This document shows, one piece after another, positions 21,536 to 33,057 of a stretch of DNA of 47,764 bases. Positions within the stretch are counted from its first letter, which is position 1, and the number at the start of each line of letters is the position of its first letter. A program made the translations under genes and the position numbers. The notes below the pieces were generated by a model. It did not search any database and was not told the origin of the DNA. It worked only from the letters and a program-made list of their open reading frames with translations. The stretch covers positions 1 through 47,764 of the forward strand of contig BBXU01002092.1 of assembly GCA_001598975.1 (NCBI GenBank). Direction: 5' to 3'. This stretch comes from Parachlorella kessleri (Eukaryota; Chlorophyta; Trebouxiophyceae; Chlorellales; Chlorellaceae).

Positions 21536-22146
21536 CTTTAGGTCTGCGGTGGGTCTGCAGGAGGGGTCTGCACCAGGTAGTCAGCTGTGGAACTTGTAGA
21601 GCTATCTCGGTGAGCTCTGAATGATGGGAAATCGGTGCGGGACTGGCTTTTGAGCTCTCCCAGGCTCCGGGACGCGGGGCGCTGGCGGGGCGCTGGCGCC
21701 TTGCGTGATCTCAAGAGGGGGGGCTGGTCAGGTTCAACACCGCTTGTATTTGGAACCGTTGTCAGAAACCCAATACAGGTTATCAGACAATTGGAGCTCG
21801 CCAGGGTAACACGCCTTATTACTTTGCAGGGCTGACTCTGCGAGCGACAGCTCCCACACTGAACAAGGAAATTCGCATACAAGGCAAGGCGACACAATAT
21901 AGATCCTACCGGCCTCGCTGTCAGACGACTTGCACCTACTATGAAGTACTCAATAGGCACAAGGGAAATGGCCAATGCATATATACGTCAGCAGAGAACC
22001 TCCGGCAGAGACATGCCCAGCAAGAACATGGGATAGATCACAACGCGGTCCCTGAGTAAACTGCTTAACATGCAGAGTATGTTCGCAGGCGAGAGACGCA
22101 CAACCAAGATTGTAAGCATGCCCCTTGGGATACAACTTAGGCGCAT
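21536..22146. other. Region between the Lys/Ala-rich gene and the sigma factor gene
   Basis: No supported gene. A 145-codon minus-strand open frame (21975-21538) ends just before the ATG at 21535 and shows no family similarity, so it is read as 5' leader. The sigma 3' UTR must also lie here; no TGTAA was found. Confidence 0.4.
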
Positions 22147-25100
22147 TCAGAACTCTTCAGAGAGCCGCCGCCGCAGCTTGTCAAGTGCCCTCCTTTCCAA
22201 CTGACCAACCCTCGTAGGGCTCACCTGCAAGGCATCAAAACGCTAGGTATTCTAAGCCAAGCAGCCCAACTTTACAAACGCTGCGTCAGTGAGTCTACTC
22301 TCCCGCTAGGGGACCCTTTGCCACGATGCCGTCCCTCAAAAGTGAGTACAGCTGAAGTGTTGTTATAGTTCATAAGCTGCTGCACGCTGGCTCCCCATGT
22401 GGGAAACAGAGGACACTTGCACTGGTGGGGCCGCGACTAACATGGTGAAGTGGTGCTAGGCCAATAGCAGCGCATAGCCAGGCCGCGCTGCAGCACCAGA
22501 AGGGCCCCCTGCCCGACCAGTGCGCCAATACTTGGACCATTAACAACAGCTCACCCTGAGCACCTTGGCCACCTCTGCTCTCGGCCGCTCCACCTGGTCG
22601 TCTAGGCCATACATCAGCCGCAAGATGGTGCTTTCGCGCTCGGTGAGGCACAGCAGCACGCTGTGAAGCTCAGCTGCAGTGAAGGCAAGGCTGGCCACGT
22701 AGGCAGGCTCCTGCATGGTACCAAGCACAAGAGAATCTGCAACTTGCAGCTGGCGAGCACCATGGTGGGCACCCACATGAGCAGGCGGGGAGTTCGGTGA
22801 TGAGGGGCGCAGAACTCTACGGATGCCTGCAAGCTGCGGTCCGCAACAACGGCGGGCCCCAGAGGGCACCTGGTGCCATCCACGGCTCTGATATTCACCC
22901 CAGGTGCTGGACGCTGCAGGGCATCATGGTGTCACACACACACCGCGGTATAACCCCCACATTGAAGGGAAGGACCAGGTGAGCCCACCTGTTCCGCATC
23001 CTCCTCCAGATCTCGCTCGACCTCTAAGGGGCAGTGCTGAGCATCCTGGCTCACAAGGGCTGGGTCATCCCATGGCACTATGGGTGCAATCCTGCATGCA
23101 TGAATGGGTCCCAAGCTTGCCCCCTACAGCGCCACCACACTGGCTCGCAAGGGGAGATTGCCAGGATGGTACTGACTGCATGTAACGCGAGAGACGACGT
23201 ATGAGATGTGTGTGTTAAACATCTCACTGTAGCTGTGCCCATAGTCAATAGGTGCGGAGAAGCTAGGCAAAATCGCAGGCGGAGTATACTAATTCACTAA
23301 ATTGAGCATAAGGCAGGCCTCCAAGGTCTTGCACTCACTTTGCAGCACAATTCTTCTGGCACTGCAGCAGCAGCCGCAGCCGTGCCAGGGTGAGCCCGCT
23401 GTGCGCAGCAAGCTCCTCCTGAGTCGGTCTGCGCCACAGCCTGAGCTGCAACTCCTGCTCAGCCTGCCTGACCTGCAGGACCAACCACAAGCTGACTTAC
23501 ATCAAATCACGATGCTGTCACATGGGAACATAGAGGTCACCGTACTGCAGATATCCTGCTGTCGGCGCACCACCGCCCAGGCCGGTGGTCAGTGGCAGAA
23601 GGCTATCCACTGGGATGCAAGTGCTTGTACCAACTCCAGTAACTCTCTCACCGAGCTCAGTGCAGTGCAGGAAGAAGAGAAAGATCCACAACCAGTTAAC
23701 TCCCCCTTCGTGGTCGCTGTACTTCCCTGCTGGCTTGACCACTTGCTCCCCACCAGCAGCAGAGCGTCCCCTTCCCTTACCCCGGGCCCTCCTTGCTCCT
23801 AGGTTACCTTGCGTAGCTGGGCCGCGTGGCTGGTTGGAAGGCGCACCGGGCGCGCCTTGTGAGCAATGGCTCGCTGGATGGCCTGGCGCACCCACCACCC
23901 AGCGTAGGTGGCCAGCCGAAAGCCGCGGGACGGGTCAAACTTGTCCACGGCTCGCAGGAGGCCTAGCCGCCCTTCAGAGACCATGTCCTGCGTGGCAGGG
24001 GCACAGGGCCGACAAGTAAGAAGTGAAGGGTGTGGAGAGCCTTGCAGCCATGGCAGGGGTTTGAGGTCTTTCCACAGCTTGCAGCAGGCCCAGGAGCCCC
24101 TCGGAGGCCATGGGACGTCATATGAAAGTGGATCGGTCGTGGAGGTGGATCAGGCATTGATAAGGTAGCTTGCTTGCGATTTCTACGGCAAGGCAAGGTC
24201 TCCCAAGTAAAGCTCAAAGTACTGAAATGAGGTAAAGGCAGGGGTAGAGCCTCACCTCCAGCTGCAAGCCCTGACCCAGCTGCTGCCGAGCAAGGACTCC
24301 CACAAGCCCCATGTTGCAGCTCAGCAGCAGCTCCCGCGCCTGTGCACCATGTGCCCGGGCAGCCTCCAGCTCCTCAACAGACAAGCCTGCTAAGGGGGAC
24401 AGCACACTTGTCAGCACTCCTTCTTAGGAGCCTGGTAGGGACGCCTTGCAAGGTCACCCGCCAGGCTGTCGCATACCTCACATCACTGCAGGCTCGCACC
24501 CAAAGCCTACTACCAGAGGGAAAACACGCGACTCCCTGGTGCTGGTGCCACTCGACTGACATCGGCTTCTATACGAATAGTGCCGTCCCGGAAGAGCCCA
24601 AGCCATGTTGCTTGCCTGCCTCAGCCGCCCACTCTCCAAGCTGAGGTGGCCTCCCCAAGCCTTGCCCCAACGCTTTTCTGGCCTTCTCCAGCTGCAGCAG
24701 CTGCTGCACAAGGCCGGCCAAGTGGCGCTCCTGCTTCGCCGTCAACAGCGAAACTCCGTCTATTCCACCCTGCTATCCAGCGCGTGTAAGTAGCAGAAGT
24801 CAGCCTTCTACTTGAGTGATGACAACCCAAAGGCCCGGGCTTTCCTTGGTTCGACAAGAGGTATAGACTAGACCCTCTCACAAGCACAACGATTCTCCGC
24901 TCGCATGCCATTCAAGCCTCCACATCTCCAGGTAAAGGTGTGCACTGTACTACCTGGGATCACGTAATACTTGCATAGCAACATAGAACGACATGTAGTT
25001 TCGTTTCCGCTTCATACACACCTACACCGCAAAGTACCACAATCCACCTGCTCAGCACCGGAGGGAGCAGCAGCTGCAGGCTTGAGGAGACTTGCTGAGG

Positions 25101-25767
25101 CTGCAGCAAGGGGGTGTAAGCTCCTGGGGGTGCCGACGTGCCTGCCTCTGCTTTGCTGATGCCGTGTACTAGGCTGTGGACGCCTCAGGGCTGGGAGCCT
25201 CAGCCTAATGGTTGCTGCAACTGGGCCGCTAGAAGTGCCCCTGCCACTCCAGGTTGTCCCGCTGTCCCTGCTGCTGCTCCTGCTGCAGTGCCTGCTGCTG
25301 AGGCTCCTAGGCCGCCTCTTCCTGCGACCGCCAAAGCCGCCGCCGCTCCTGCTGCGGCGCGAGATCGTGGTGCTGGGGACAAACACACAACTGGCGTGCC
25401 TCGCTTCCATATGACCCTGGGGTGCATGGACTGCTGCTGGCCTGCCGCGCCGTACAGGGCTGTGCTGCTCACTGCTGCCATCCCCTGGCCTGAACGGCAT
25501 GATGGTTAAAGACGTCTCACTAGGCACCACATGCGAGGCTGGTGGCCGGCCACGTCGCCTTGCAGCACACTGCTCGCTGCTGCCATTCCTTGGCTTGAAG
25601 GCCAGCGCTCTGGGTAGGGACTGCTGGCTAGTTGTAGTACCCTCTGTCATGGTTGAAGAGGTACAGAGCAGGCGGTCCCTGCCAGGTTGCCTCCAAGCGC
25701 GGTGCCTAGCTGAGAATGGTGCACTGGCTAGGGGTTGGAGCATTGGCTGTCTACTCCAGTGCACCAT
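22147..25767 (-). CDS. RPOD: Plastid RNA polymerase sigma-70 factor, eight exons
   Basis: Sigma factors direct the plastid-encoded bacterial-type RNA polymerase to promoters. Exons: 25767-25048, 24769-24616, 24386-24256, 23987-23808, 23472-23339, 23091-22989, 22710-22555, 22224-22147; phases agree throughout, about 550 residues. Region 1.2: [20 protein letters not shown] and [14 protein letters not shown]. Region 2: [31 protein letters not shown] and [18 protein letters not shown] (-10 recognition). Region 3: [20 protein letters not shown]. Region 4: [17 protein letters not shown] and helix-turn-helix [20 protein letters not shown], split by the last intron. The 240-residue first exon is Arg/Ser/Ala-rich, as expected for a transit peptide plus a variable N-terminus, and has two RRGRP elements; this exon is less certain than the rest. 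The intron 24615-24387 needs a GC donor. Green algae commonly have one such factor. Confidence 0.88.
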
Positions 25768-26950
25768 GGTTCACAGTGCTTGCCAGATGCTCCGAACCCG
25801 GCGCAGATGTCTCAGCTTTCTTGTTCCCTCAGCCCACGATATGCTAGAGGTGACAGATTGCACTAGAGCGACTAACTGATTCAACTCACGATTCAAGCTG
25901 TGAAGGCTGAACCACTGCAACCGATCTCAATCAACGGTTTGGTATCAGCACAGCAATGCATAATTCCTTTGCAGATTTCTGCTTGCCTTTGTTGAAGTTG
26001 GGCGCAGTGATTTTGGCGGGGTCGAGACCTTGGACAGGTCGGTATGGTCTGTAGGCCGCACATCTGCTATCGTTCTGCGATTTGCACTTGTGTCCTGCTA
26101 GGCAGGAGCGCCAGATTTGGTCAAGCGTCGCAAATGCACGTAAGCTAATGGCATGTAACCCCCCTCAGTCAGGTCTGTAGGGTCTCTCGCTTCTGCGCCC
26201 ACGCCACCAGCTATGGGCCGTAGTGGGTCTGCGTGGCTTGCTGGTATGTGCCTCGCGCAGCCGGAACCCAGAGAAGCGGGGCCCTGAAAACAAGGACTCC
26301 CAACGTGCGCATACTCTCTTCATGTGTGGATGATACTGCTGTCATAGCATGGCGAAGTTCAAGACCTGGTGGACTGCCTGACGGACCGGACCTGTCCTGG
26401 TTCTTTGCAGCAAAACCTCAGACACAGTGGAGGGACAATGACCTCGTTGGCACCCTCTTAGATATTAGTTGCTAACGCTGCCAGAACATCCAAGCACCCT
26501 GCAAGCGCCCCTGCATAAAAAGAGTTGTTGGCTGGGACCGGCGCTATACTGCTGCTGCTTCAGTTCGGTGTGTCCGGCCCGCAAACACGCAACAGCAAAA
26601 GTACACCTAGCGAGTAGGATCAATCAATCAATCAATCAACCAAAACGCTTCCCACAGCAGCAGACTGTGCCGTAGATGCGTCGTGTCTGGCGCAAAAAAC
26701 CTAAGACTATGACACTAAACATACACATAGGGGACTAGTGGGGCTAGAGAAGAGGGAGAGAGAAGTAATTGGGTCAATAGTTAAGTAAGATAGAGGGTAA
26801 GATGCCGGCAGGGAAGCATACAAGGCTCTTCAGGCATTCAGCAATAACCAATTTAGACATAGCAGCGACACAGGTGAGCAAAAGCAGAACGAGCGAGCAA
26901 GGGAGCACTCCGCACTAGCGGACCACCACATCACTAGGAGCAGGCTAGGG
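25768..26950. other. Intergenic region between sigma factor and TFIIIC subunit genes
   Basis: Should contain the sigma promoter and the 3' UTR of the TFIIIC gene. No gene could be supported: short open frames such as 26233-26475 (+) have no family resemblance or splice support. A (ATCA)5 microsatellite lies at 26619-26639. Confidence 0.45.
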
Positions 26951-27791
26951 TCACGCCTCCATAGCAACACCTTCCTGGTCCTGGCCGGAAGGCCGAGTCA
27001 AACTCTCCTGTTCAGGCGGACTCGTTTGTTGTGGCTGCAGTTGCTGGTCCTGCTGCAGTACTTCTGCTTGCTGCTGCTCCCCCTGGCCTTGGCTCCCTGT
27101 TTGCAGTTGCCCATGCTGCCCTCCCTGCTGCTGCTGGTCTGCTGCTGCATCATTGCCTGTGGCCACCGGCGGTTGAGGCTCCTCAGCTGGCGGCAGAGGC
27201 TTCCTAAAGCGTAGCTTATTGGTAGTGTGACTGTGTAGCCCCACTGTGTGGCTGCCATCACCATGCACCTCATCTTTGAACAGTAGCTCCGTGCCCACGG
27301 TTTCCTCATATTCTCCCAGCAAGGCAGGTCCACCATCCCAAGCTAGCACCGGCTCATCCGTGTCCATGCCCTGAGTGCGCACACAAGGTGCTTGTGAGCA
27401 TTGGCCGCAGCTCTAGTGATTGCTGGTGGCCGAGAAGTACAGGACTTTGTCAACAACACAAGGCAGACCACTAGAAACCTTAGGTTGTGGTTAAGGCAGT
27501 CAGACACCCACTTGCAAGCGCTGTGCAGATAGTGCCCTGGACTTGCTGGTGTGTCGCAATCTTTCAAAGGTCTACCTTCAGCTGCAAGCAAGTGCCGGGG
27601 GGTGGCAAGGCTTCACCATCTGGCAGCTCCAGCAGCACATAGACGGTCTCCTCTGCGGTACGTAAAAGCGCTGTGTGTGCAGAGATTATGTTGCAGTTGG
27701 TTATCACACAGGTCAACTGCATACCTTCAAAGCCATCGTCAAGCTGGCTATTGCCATCATGGAGGAGGTGCTGAGGGCGCTGCATAGACAT
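26951..27791 (-). CDS. GTF3C6: Transcription factor TFIIIC subunit 6 (triple-barrel domain protein)
   Basis: Exons 27791-27725, 27652-27576 and 27370-26951 join in phase to about 187 residues. TFIIIC binds internal promoters of tRNA genes and recruits TFIIIB and RNA polymerase III in the nucleus. The triple-barrel domain occupies residues ~20-110: EETVYVLLELPDG, LPPPGTCLQLKG, MDTDEPVLAWDGG, LLGEYEETVGTELLFKDE and TVGLHSHTTNKLRFRK. The order and spacing match GTF3C6, including the GEYEDTLGT-like core. The C-terminal third is Gln/Glu/Pro-rich and looks disordered. The start is the ATG at 27791, with a second Met two codons on. Its 5' end is only 197 bp from the divergent exosome gene. No TGTAA was found downstream. 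Confidence 0.85.
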
Positions 27792-27988
27792 CAAGCCCTC
27801 GTGGAGGTCCTCGCTAGTGCTTGTACAGGACTTAACAGAGAACTTTGCCCATAGACTGCAAAGAGTGCACTAGATTGTACTAGTTGTGAAGAGTGAGTAA
27901 AGTTTGTCACGGCCTCATAAATCGCCACTTTCTCTCTGTGCAGCCTTACATCGACACATACAGATCAATCAACCAGCGAGAGTGAGAA
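27792..27988. promoter_or_regulatory. Short shared promoter region between TFIIIC6 and MTR3 genes
   Basis: Only 197 bp separate the two divergent start codons, so both 5' UTRs and core promoters must fit here. A CTAG-nnnn-TAG-like inverted motif (CTAGATTGTACTAG) sits near 27871. No TATA box was recognised. Bidirectional use is inferred from geometry. Confidence 0.55.
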
Positions 27989-30406
27989 ATGGTGAAAGAG
28001 GCCTTGTCAGTTCCATTTTTACCAGATGCACGACCGCAGCAAGTTCTACAGGACGGTACCAGGCTGGATGGGCGCGGGTTTGAAGAGTTTCGCAACGTCT
28101 GTGAGTGATGGCAGCATGCACCAGACCCTGGAGTTTTGCAGAGCTGGGTGTGTTTGGCCAAGGTGCAGGCCTCGTGGCACATCGAACTTGTCAGTCAAGC
28201 TAGCACCCCATGACTGCTCTGCCCTGCAGTTTTGCGGACAGGGGTTATCAGCCAAGCTTCAGGTTCTGCCTATGCTGAGTTTCGGAACACAAAGGTGATG
28301 GTGGGCGTCTATGGACCGCGGCAGAGCGAGCGCAAGATGGGCTTCAGCGAGCAGGGCCGTATCAATTGTGATGTCAAGCTTGCAAGCTTTGCGACGCGTC
28401 AAAGAGGGAAATTTGGGCAGGTGAGACGTTCACGATGAGGCTACAAGCTTGCACTCAAGTGAGGCAGCGCCCCTGTTTATGCCCTGGTATGGTTGTTTGC
28501 CCTTGCACGAGCTTTGTCTGACGCTGGACGTGCAAAGACTGGGCAATGTGGGGTGCAAGGTACTGCACATATGCCAAGTAACGCGCAGAAGTCCCCCGCG
28601 CTCTTCCCTGCCTGCAGTCTGCTGAGGAGCGAGAGTACTCCTCAATCATGCAGACTGCCCTGGAGGCAGCAGCACAGCTAAGCTCATTCCCCAAGGCAAG
28701 CCCATGCTGGCACGCGGCAGTTATTGTTGCAGTCCTGCCACTGCCTTGACTTCTTACTGTGAGTACCTAGTCCTCAATGCTGCCCTTCCGTTTTTGGCAA
28801 CCCTCGTAGACTTGGTGCCTCCTGCTAGGCATTCCGGCTGGCCACCCAGCGTTTGACACAGCTTGAGCTCCCTTACCGGCTGGCCATTCCTGACCAACAC
28901 ACTTGTAGCCAGATCGCAGTTTTGCATTTCCTGCCAAGGAGCAGTAAACGGACACCGGAAACCATACTTCATCCAGCAGGCATCACAGTTGTTGGCCCGC
29001 AGGCGGTCGTAGATGTGTACTGCCTGGTACTGGAGGCGGGGGGCTCCGAGCTGGCAGTCGCTATCACCACGGCCAGCCTGGCACTTGCTGATGCGGGTGT
29101 GGAGCTGACGGACCTGGTAGCGGCATGCAGCGTGGTGAGGCGGGGGGTGCTCTGTATTGAGTATAACAGGAAGTGGTGTTGGTTGAGGGGCCCCGGACGT
29201 TGCCTTCAGGGTTGGGGTGGCAGACCTGGCAGCAGCTTGCAGCTGCGTGCAGCGTGGCAAGGCTGTGGGGGCCACAACGTGCAGGACTGGGCTGCAGTCA
29301 ACAAGTCCTGGCTATGCTGCCTGAGGCAGGGGTGAGGAAGGCGGGCTGTCAGGCCTGTCTGCATGGGTATTTTGGAATGGCGCCATTCTTCGTGCACGCC
29401 ACGAGCGAGGGTGCAGGGTCTGAGAGTATGGCAAGCAATGCTCGCGCGTGAGACCGCTGAATGGGAGTGTTTGAGGTGCCTGCCCCCAACCAACCCCCGC
29501 ACCATTTTTGTCGACTTCACCTTTGGGCAACTATACTGGGCTGGCAGTGGCAGCCTGCGCAGGTACGTGTTGCAGGGCCGCCTTCCAGCCTCGCCCGGCC
29601 AGCTATGTTGCAGGTAGGGGGTGGGCGGAGGTAGCAAGCAAGCAGGGAGGAGGTTAGTTGGCTGCAGCCGCTGATGTCGTGCTGCCTTGCCTGCCTGCCT
29701 GTGTGTGTGTGTGCAGAGCCTAGCGCTGGGCAACCTGCTACTAGACCCGTCGAGCGATGAGGCGTTCCGAGAGGAGGCGGGGATGCTGCTTGCGATGATG
29801 CCCACAGCCAATGAGGTGAGCATTGCGGTGGACCCTCCCTGCTGCTGCCTGACCATGCAATGCCACAGTTGGGGGGCCCGCTCCTCGCTAAGCTTAGCCT
29901 CCGTCCCCTCCCCCCTCCCAACTGCGCACAAGTGCACCATATGTCTAGTTACTCTGCCGTTTGCTGAGCAAAGCAGCTGGCCTCCTGGCTCTGTGCAGTC
30001 TACTTTCCTACGGTCATACGCATGCGGCCCTTCCCCATTGGGACCCCCACATGTGAACGCCGCTCGTATGCGGTGTCTTTGGTGTACATGCTGTGGACTC
30101 TGGGTCACCATCGTGGTGCCCAAGCTGGGCTTGCGTGCAAGGACATGCTGTAAACCTCCCTTGAGCAGCCACAGTGAACCCAGCAGCTAGTGTGAGGGAG
30201 TGGATGGCTGCTACCCCACGCAGGTGACGCACCTGGTGGCGAGGGGCCCCTGGGCGGATGCCCAGCTTAGAGAAGGCCTGGAGCTGTGCATGGGGGGTTG
30301 CCTGCAGCTAGATGGGGCCATGCGGCAATGCCTCAAGGAGGCGGCAGCAGCCAAGCAGCAGCAGCGGCAGCAACAACTGCAGCAGCACCCGGCGGGAGGG
30401 TCGTAG
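27989..30406 (+). CDS. EXOSC6: Exosome core subunit MTR3/EXOSC6 (RNase PH family), six exons
   Basis: MTR3 is one of six RNase PH-like subunits in the ring of the RNA exosome, which channels RNA to its 3'-5' exonuclease. Exons 27989-28100, 28230-28420, 28618-28695, 29003-29134, 29717-29815 and 30224-30406 join in phase to about 264 residues, close to the family size (human 272). Diagnostic stretches: GTRLDGRGFEEFRNVFLRTG, ISQASGSAYAEFRNTKVMV, VYGPRQSERKMGFSEQGRIN, SSFPKAVVDVYCLVLEAGG and VAITTASLALADAGVELTDL. The phosphate-binding Arg of active RNase PH enzymes is not evident, as in other eukaryotic ring subunits. RRP41 is the nearest alternative, but the SQASGSAYAEF and VYGPRQSERK forms fit MTR3/RRP41-like better. 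The intron 28696-29002 has a GC donor (AAG|GCAAGC). The tail is Gln-rich. Confidence 0.88.
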
Positions 30407-30550
30407 GCCCGGCAGCATGGGTCCTAAAATGTGCGCCCTTGTGTGCCTGTGTCGCCGGGATGCCACAGGCAGCAGGCGAGCGCTGCATCGTTGTTTTGTG
30501 CTTCTTTTTATGTTTCCCTGCACAACTAATCTGCTGAGGATTTACTGCAA

Positions 30551-30555
30551 TGTAA
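30551..30555 (+). terminator. Candidate polyadenylation signal (TGTAA) of MTR3
   Basis: TGTAA 145 bp after the MTR3 stop codon, in the 350-bp gap before the next gene start at 30758. The gap holds nothing else that I recognise. Confidence 0.6.
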
Positions 30556-30757
30556 AGCAGTTGATGGTGAAATGGCTGGTTGCCACCGGTTGCCCCCTCC
30601 ATTGTCAATGGCCCCCTTGAGTCATGCTGGGAATCTGCAGTACACGAGGTACCCTATTCTAAGTCGCAGTGGTGCAATCTTGCCGTCCACAGCTGTTGAC
30701 GCCCAGATGCATTCTGTGACCCCGACTGATAGAGAGCGGTGACAAGAAGCGTTACAG

Positions 30758-33057
30758 ATGGAGCTCTCAGGCTTCTGGTCGGGACTAACATCCACACAGT
30801 TGTTATTGGCTGTGGTTACTGGCGTCATAGCATATGTTGTCTTCGAGGTTGTTAGATCACTAATGACGCCTGTTAAGCCCATTAGTGCGGAGTATAGGCC
30901 ACGCATGGTAAGCCCCACATGCACATGCGGTGCCCCTTGGCCTTGGCAGATTGTGCGTTAGATGCCACCTAATTGGCTGCACCGGCTGTAAGCAAGCTTG
31001 TATAATGCCTTCCCAGGGCTTGCGTCTGACACGCCTGTGTGTAAAGGCTAGTTGCAGGTGGGGGATATCACCTTAGATGAGCTGACCAAGTATGACGGCA
31101 GGGACCCATATCGAGCTCTTCTACTCGCTGTCAGGGGCAAGGTCTATGATGTCACCGAGGGCAGAGCGTTTTATGGACCAGGTAAGAAGTTGGTCTGCAA
31201 GTGTGTGCACGTGCGCAAGGCATCAGTGTGTCCCTGCCTAACCCAGCTTATCAGACCCTGGGTGTCAGGAGTGCACTGGCCGGCATGTCGGGTTTGGCAG
31301 ATGCCGTGTTGTGACACTGTGACGCCATGACTGTTTAACACCTAACAAAATTCATGCAGTAAGAAGCCTGGCCCCAGTGGGTCTTGGTGGCCAGAATCCA
31401 GGCAGTATGGTAACACGAGGATAATTATATATTGCAGTATCGAAAGCAAGATAGGCATGCCCTCCATTTGCCCATGCATCCCCTTCCACCCTGATAACCC
31501 TCTTGCAGGCGGCGGCTACCATGTGTTTGCGGGGAAGGAGGTTGCCCGGGCCCTGGGCAAGATGGTCATCTCTGAGGCAGAGTGCACCGACAAGCTGGAA
31601 GACTTGAGTGAGAAGGAGCTGGGCACATTGAAAGATTGGGAGCTGAAGTTTGAGGACAAGTACAAAGTAGTGGGGCAGGTGGGTGGCCGCGGAGCGGCCT
31701 GCCTGGGAAGGGCGTTGAGGCTCTTTCACACCCTTGTAAATTCCCCTACTGGCTGCCTGGGAATCCCTCACGGCAGGGCGTGTGGCTTTCAGGCTGCCAT
31801 GGCGTCGGCTTCCTCCCTCCAGCTACTTCCCAAACTACATATGTAGCTATTATCCATGGAATTGTCGATATGCCTGCCAAATTGAGCGGTGGTAGGTGTT
31901 CCTGCATTGCCTGAGTTTGTGTGCACTGCAGGCGCTGGCTGCAGTGATCATTTGCTTCAGCTGCCTGCAGATCGTGCCGCCCCTGGAACTGACGTTGGAG
32001 CAGTTAGCAGAATACGATGGCAGCAAGCCCGACAAGCCCATGCTTCTTCTCTCTATCCGGGGGGTCATTTACAATGTTTCTTCTGGTGAGGATCATCAGT
32101 CAAGCATAGCCCAACCCTACCCCTGCTTCTAAATCCGGCGTGGGGCTACAGCTTGGCAGGCCTCTCCGTTGCCACTGAGGGACCGGCTGCCCTTGTAGTG
32201 CTTCAGCAAGGGAGAGCGGATATGAGACTCCCGGAGGTGGTGTGTGACTGCCCTGCTGCAAAAGCGTCCAGGGCGGCAGTTTGCTGGCTTTGTCGCGATG
32301 TCAGGGCGCCATGCGGCAGCTGCCACCGCACACATTGCGTGGCGGCAGGCAAAGTAAGCTCTGTAAGCACACTTGATCCCCCAACCTCGCCTCTCCCCCT
32401 TGCAGGCAAGGAGTTCTATGGGCCAGATGGAGTGTATCCCTTTGCCGGCCATGAGACAGCCCGGGCCTTTGCCAAGTTTTCCACTGAGGTGGAGGACCTC
32501 ACAGGCAGGTTGAACCGGACCCACACAGTGCCATTAGCCACCTGGTCTTCTGTTTAGGGGGAACCTCTTGCTGTCACCTCTGATACCCTTGGAGGGCTGC
32601 GCTGCAGTGCTGTGTGCTGCATCACCCAGGCCACCATATGGTGTGGGGCCAGACTTAATCGGTAGGCATGCCTCTATGGTGTGAGTGCCATGCCCTGCCT
32701 ATGAAGGGAAACATAGTTGTGAGCACGTTGTTTGAGCCTGGGGGGTCCCTTACCCCCCGCCCCTCCGCACGGCTGGAGGGAGTGTGGGGTGGTCATTGGG
32801 ACATTTGCTTGCGCTGCCTTGTCCGGCATGCAAGTCTTCCACATGACGGACCATATGGGAACGCTTGGGGACCTGCACTGCGATCTGGCCAGCTACTACT
32901 CCCTTCTGTCACCTGAGTGTGCTAGTTTGTGGCTGGTAGTGCTGCAGGGAATCTGGAGGGGTGCACAGCGGTGGAGCTGGATGCCTTGCGGGACTGGGAG
33001 GCAAAGCTGTACTGGAAGTATCCGATTGTTGGGAGGCTGGTGGCGGGGGCAAAGTAG
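30758..33057 (+). CDS. Membrane steroid-binding-like protein with two MAPR (cytochrome b5-like) domains
   Basis: Exons 30758-30907, 31058-31181, 31509-31678, 31971-32085, 32406-32504 and 32948-33057 give about 255 residues. An N-terminal hydrophobic helix (STQLLLAVVTGVIAYVVFEV) anchors it, probably in the ER or plasma membrane. Two MAPR domains follow: domain 1 has DITLDELTKYDG, VYDVTEGRAFYGPGGGYHVF and LSEKELGTLKDWELKFEDKY; domain 2 has LELTLEQLAEYDGSKPDKPM, IYNVSSGKEFYGPDGVYPF and VELDALRDWEAKLYWKYPIV. MAPR proteins (PGRMC1, plant MSBP) bind heme through a Tyr in the GxY segment, which both domains keep. Typical MAPR proteins have one domain; here the two arise from matching exon pairs, so an internal duplication is likely. 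The last intron is best explained by a GC donor (ACAG|GCAGGT); a GT donor six bases on with a different acceptor would add a few residues. Confidence 0.87.

Noticed and set aside
21538..21975. 145-codon minus-strand open frame upstream of the Lys/Ala-rich gene
   Set aside because: Ends at the ATG-only exon, shows no domain, and is better read as 5' leader or intergenic sequence.
26233..26475. Possible small gene between sigma factor and TFIIIC6
   Set aside because: 80 codons without recognisable features or splice sites.
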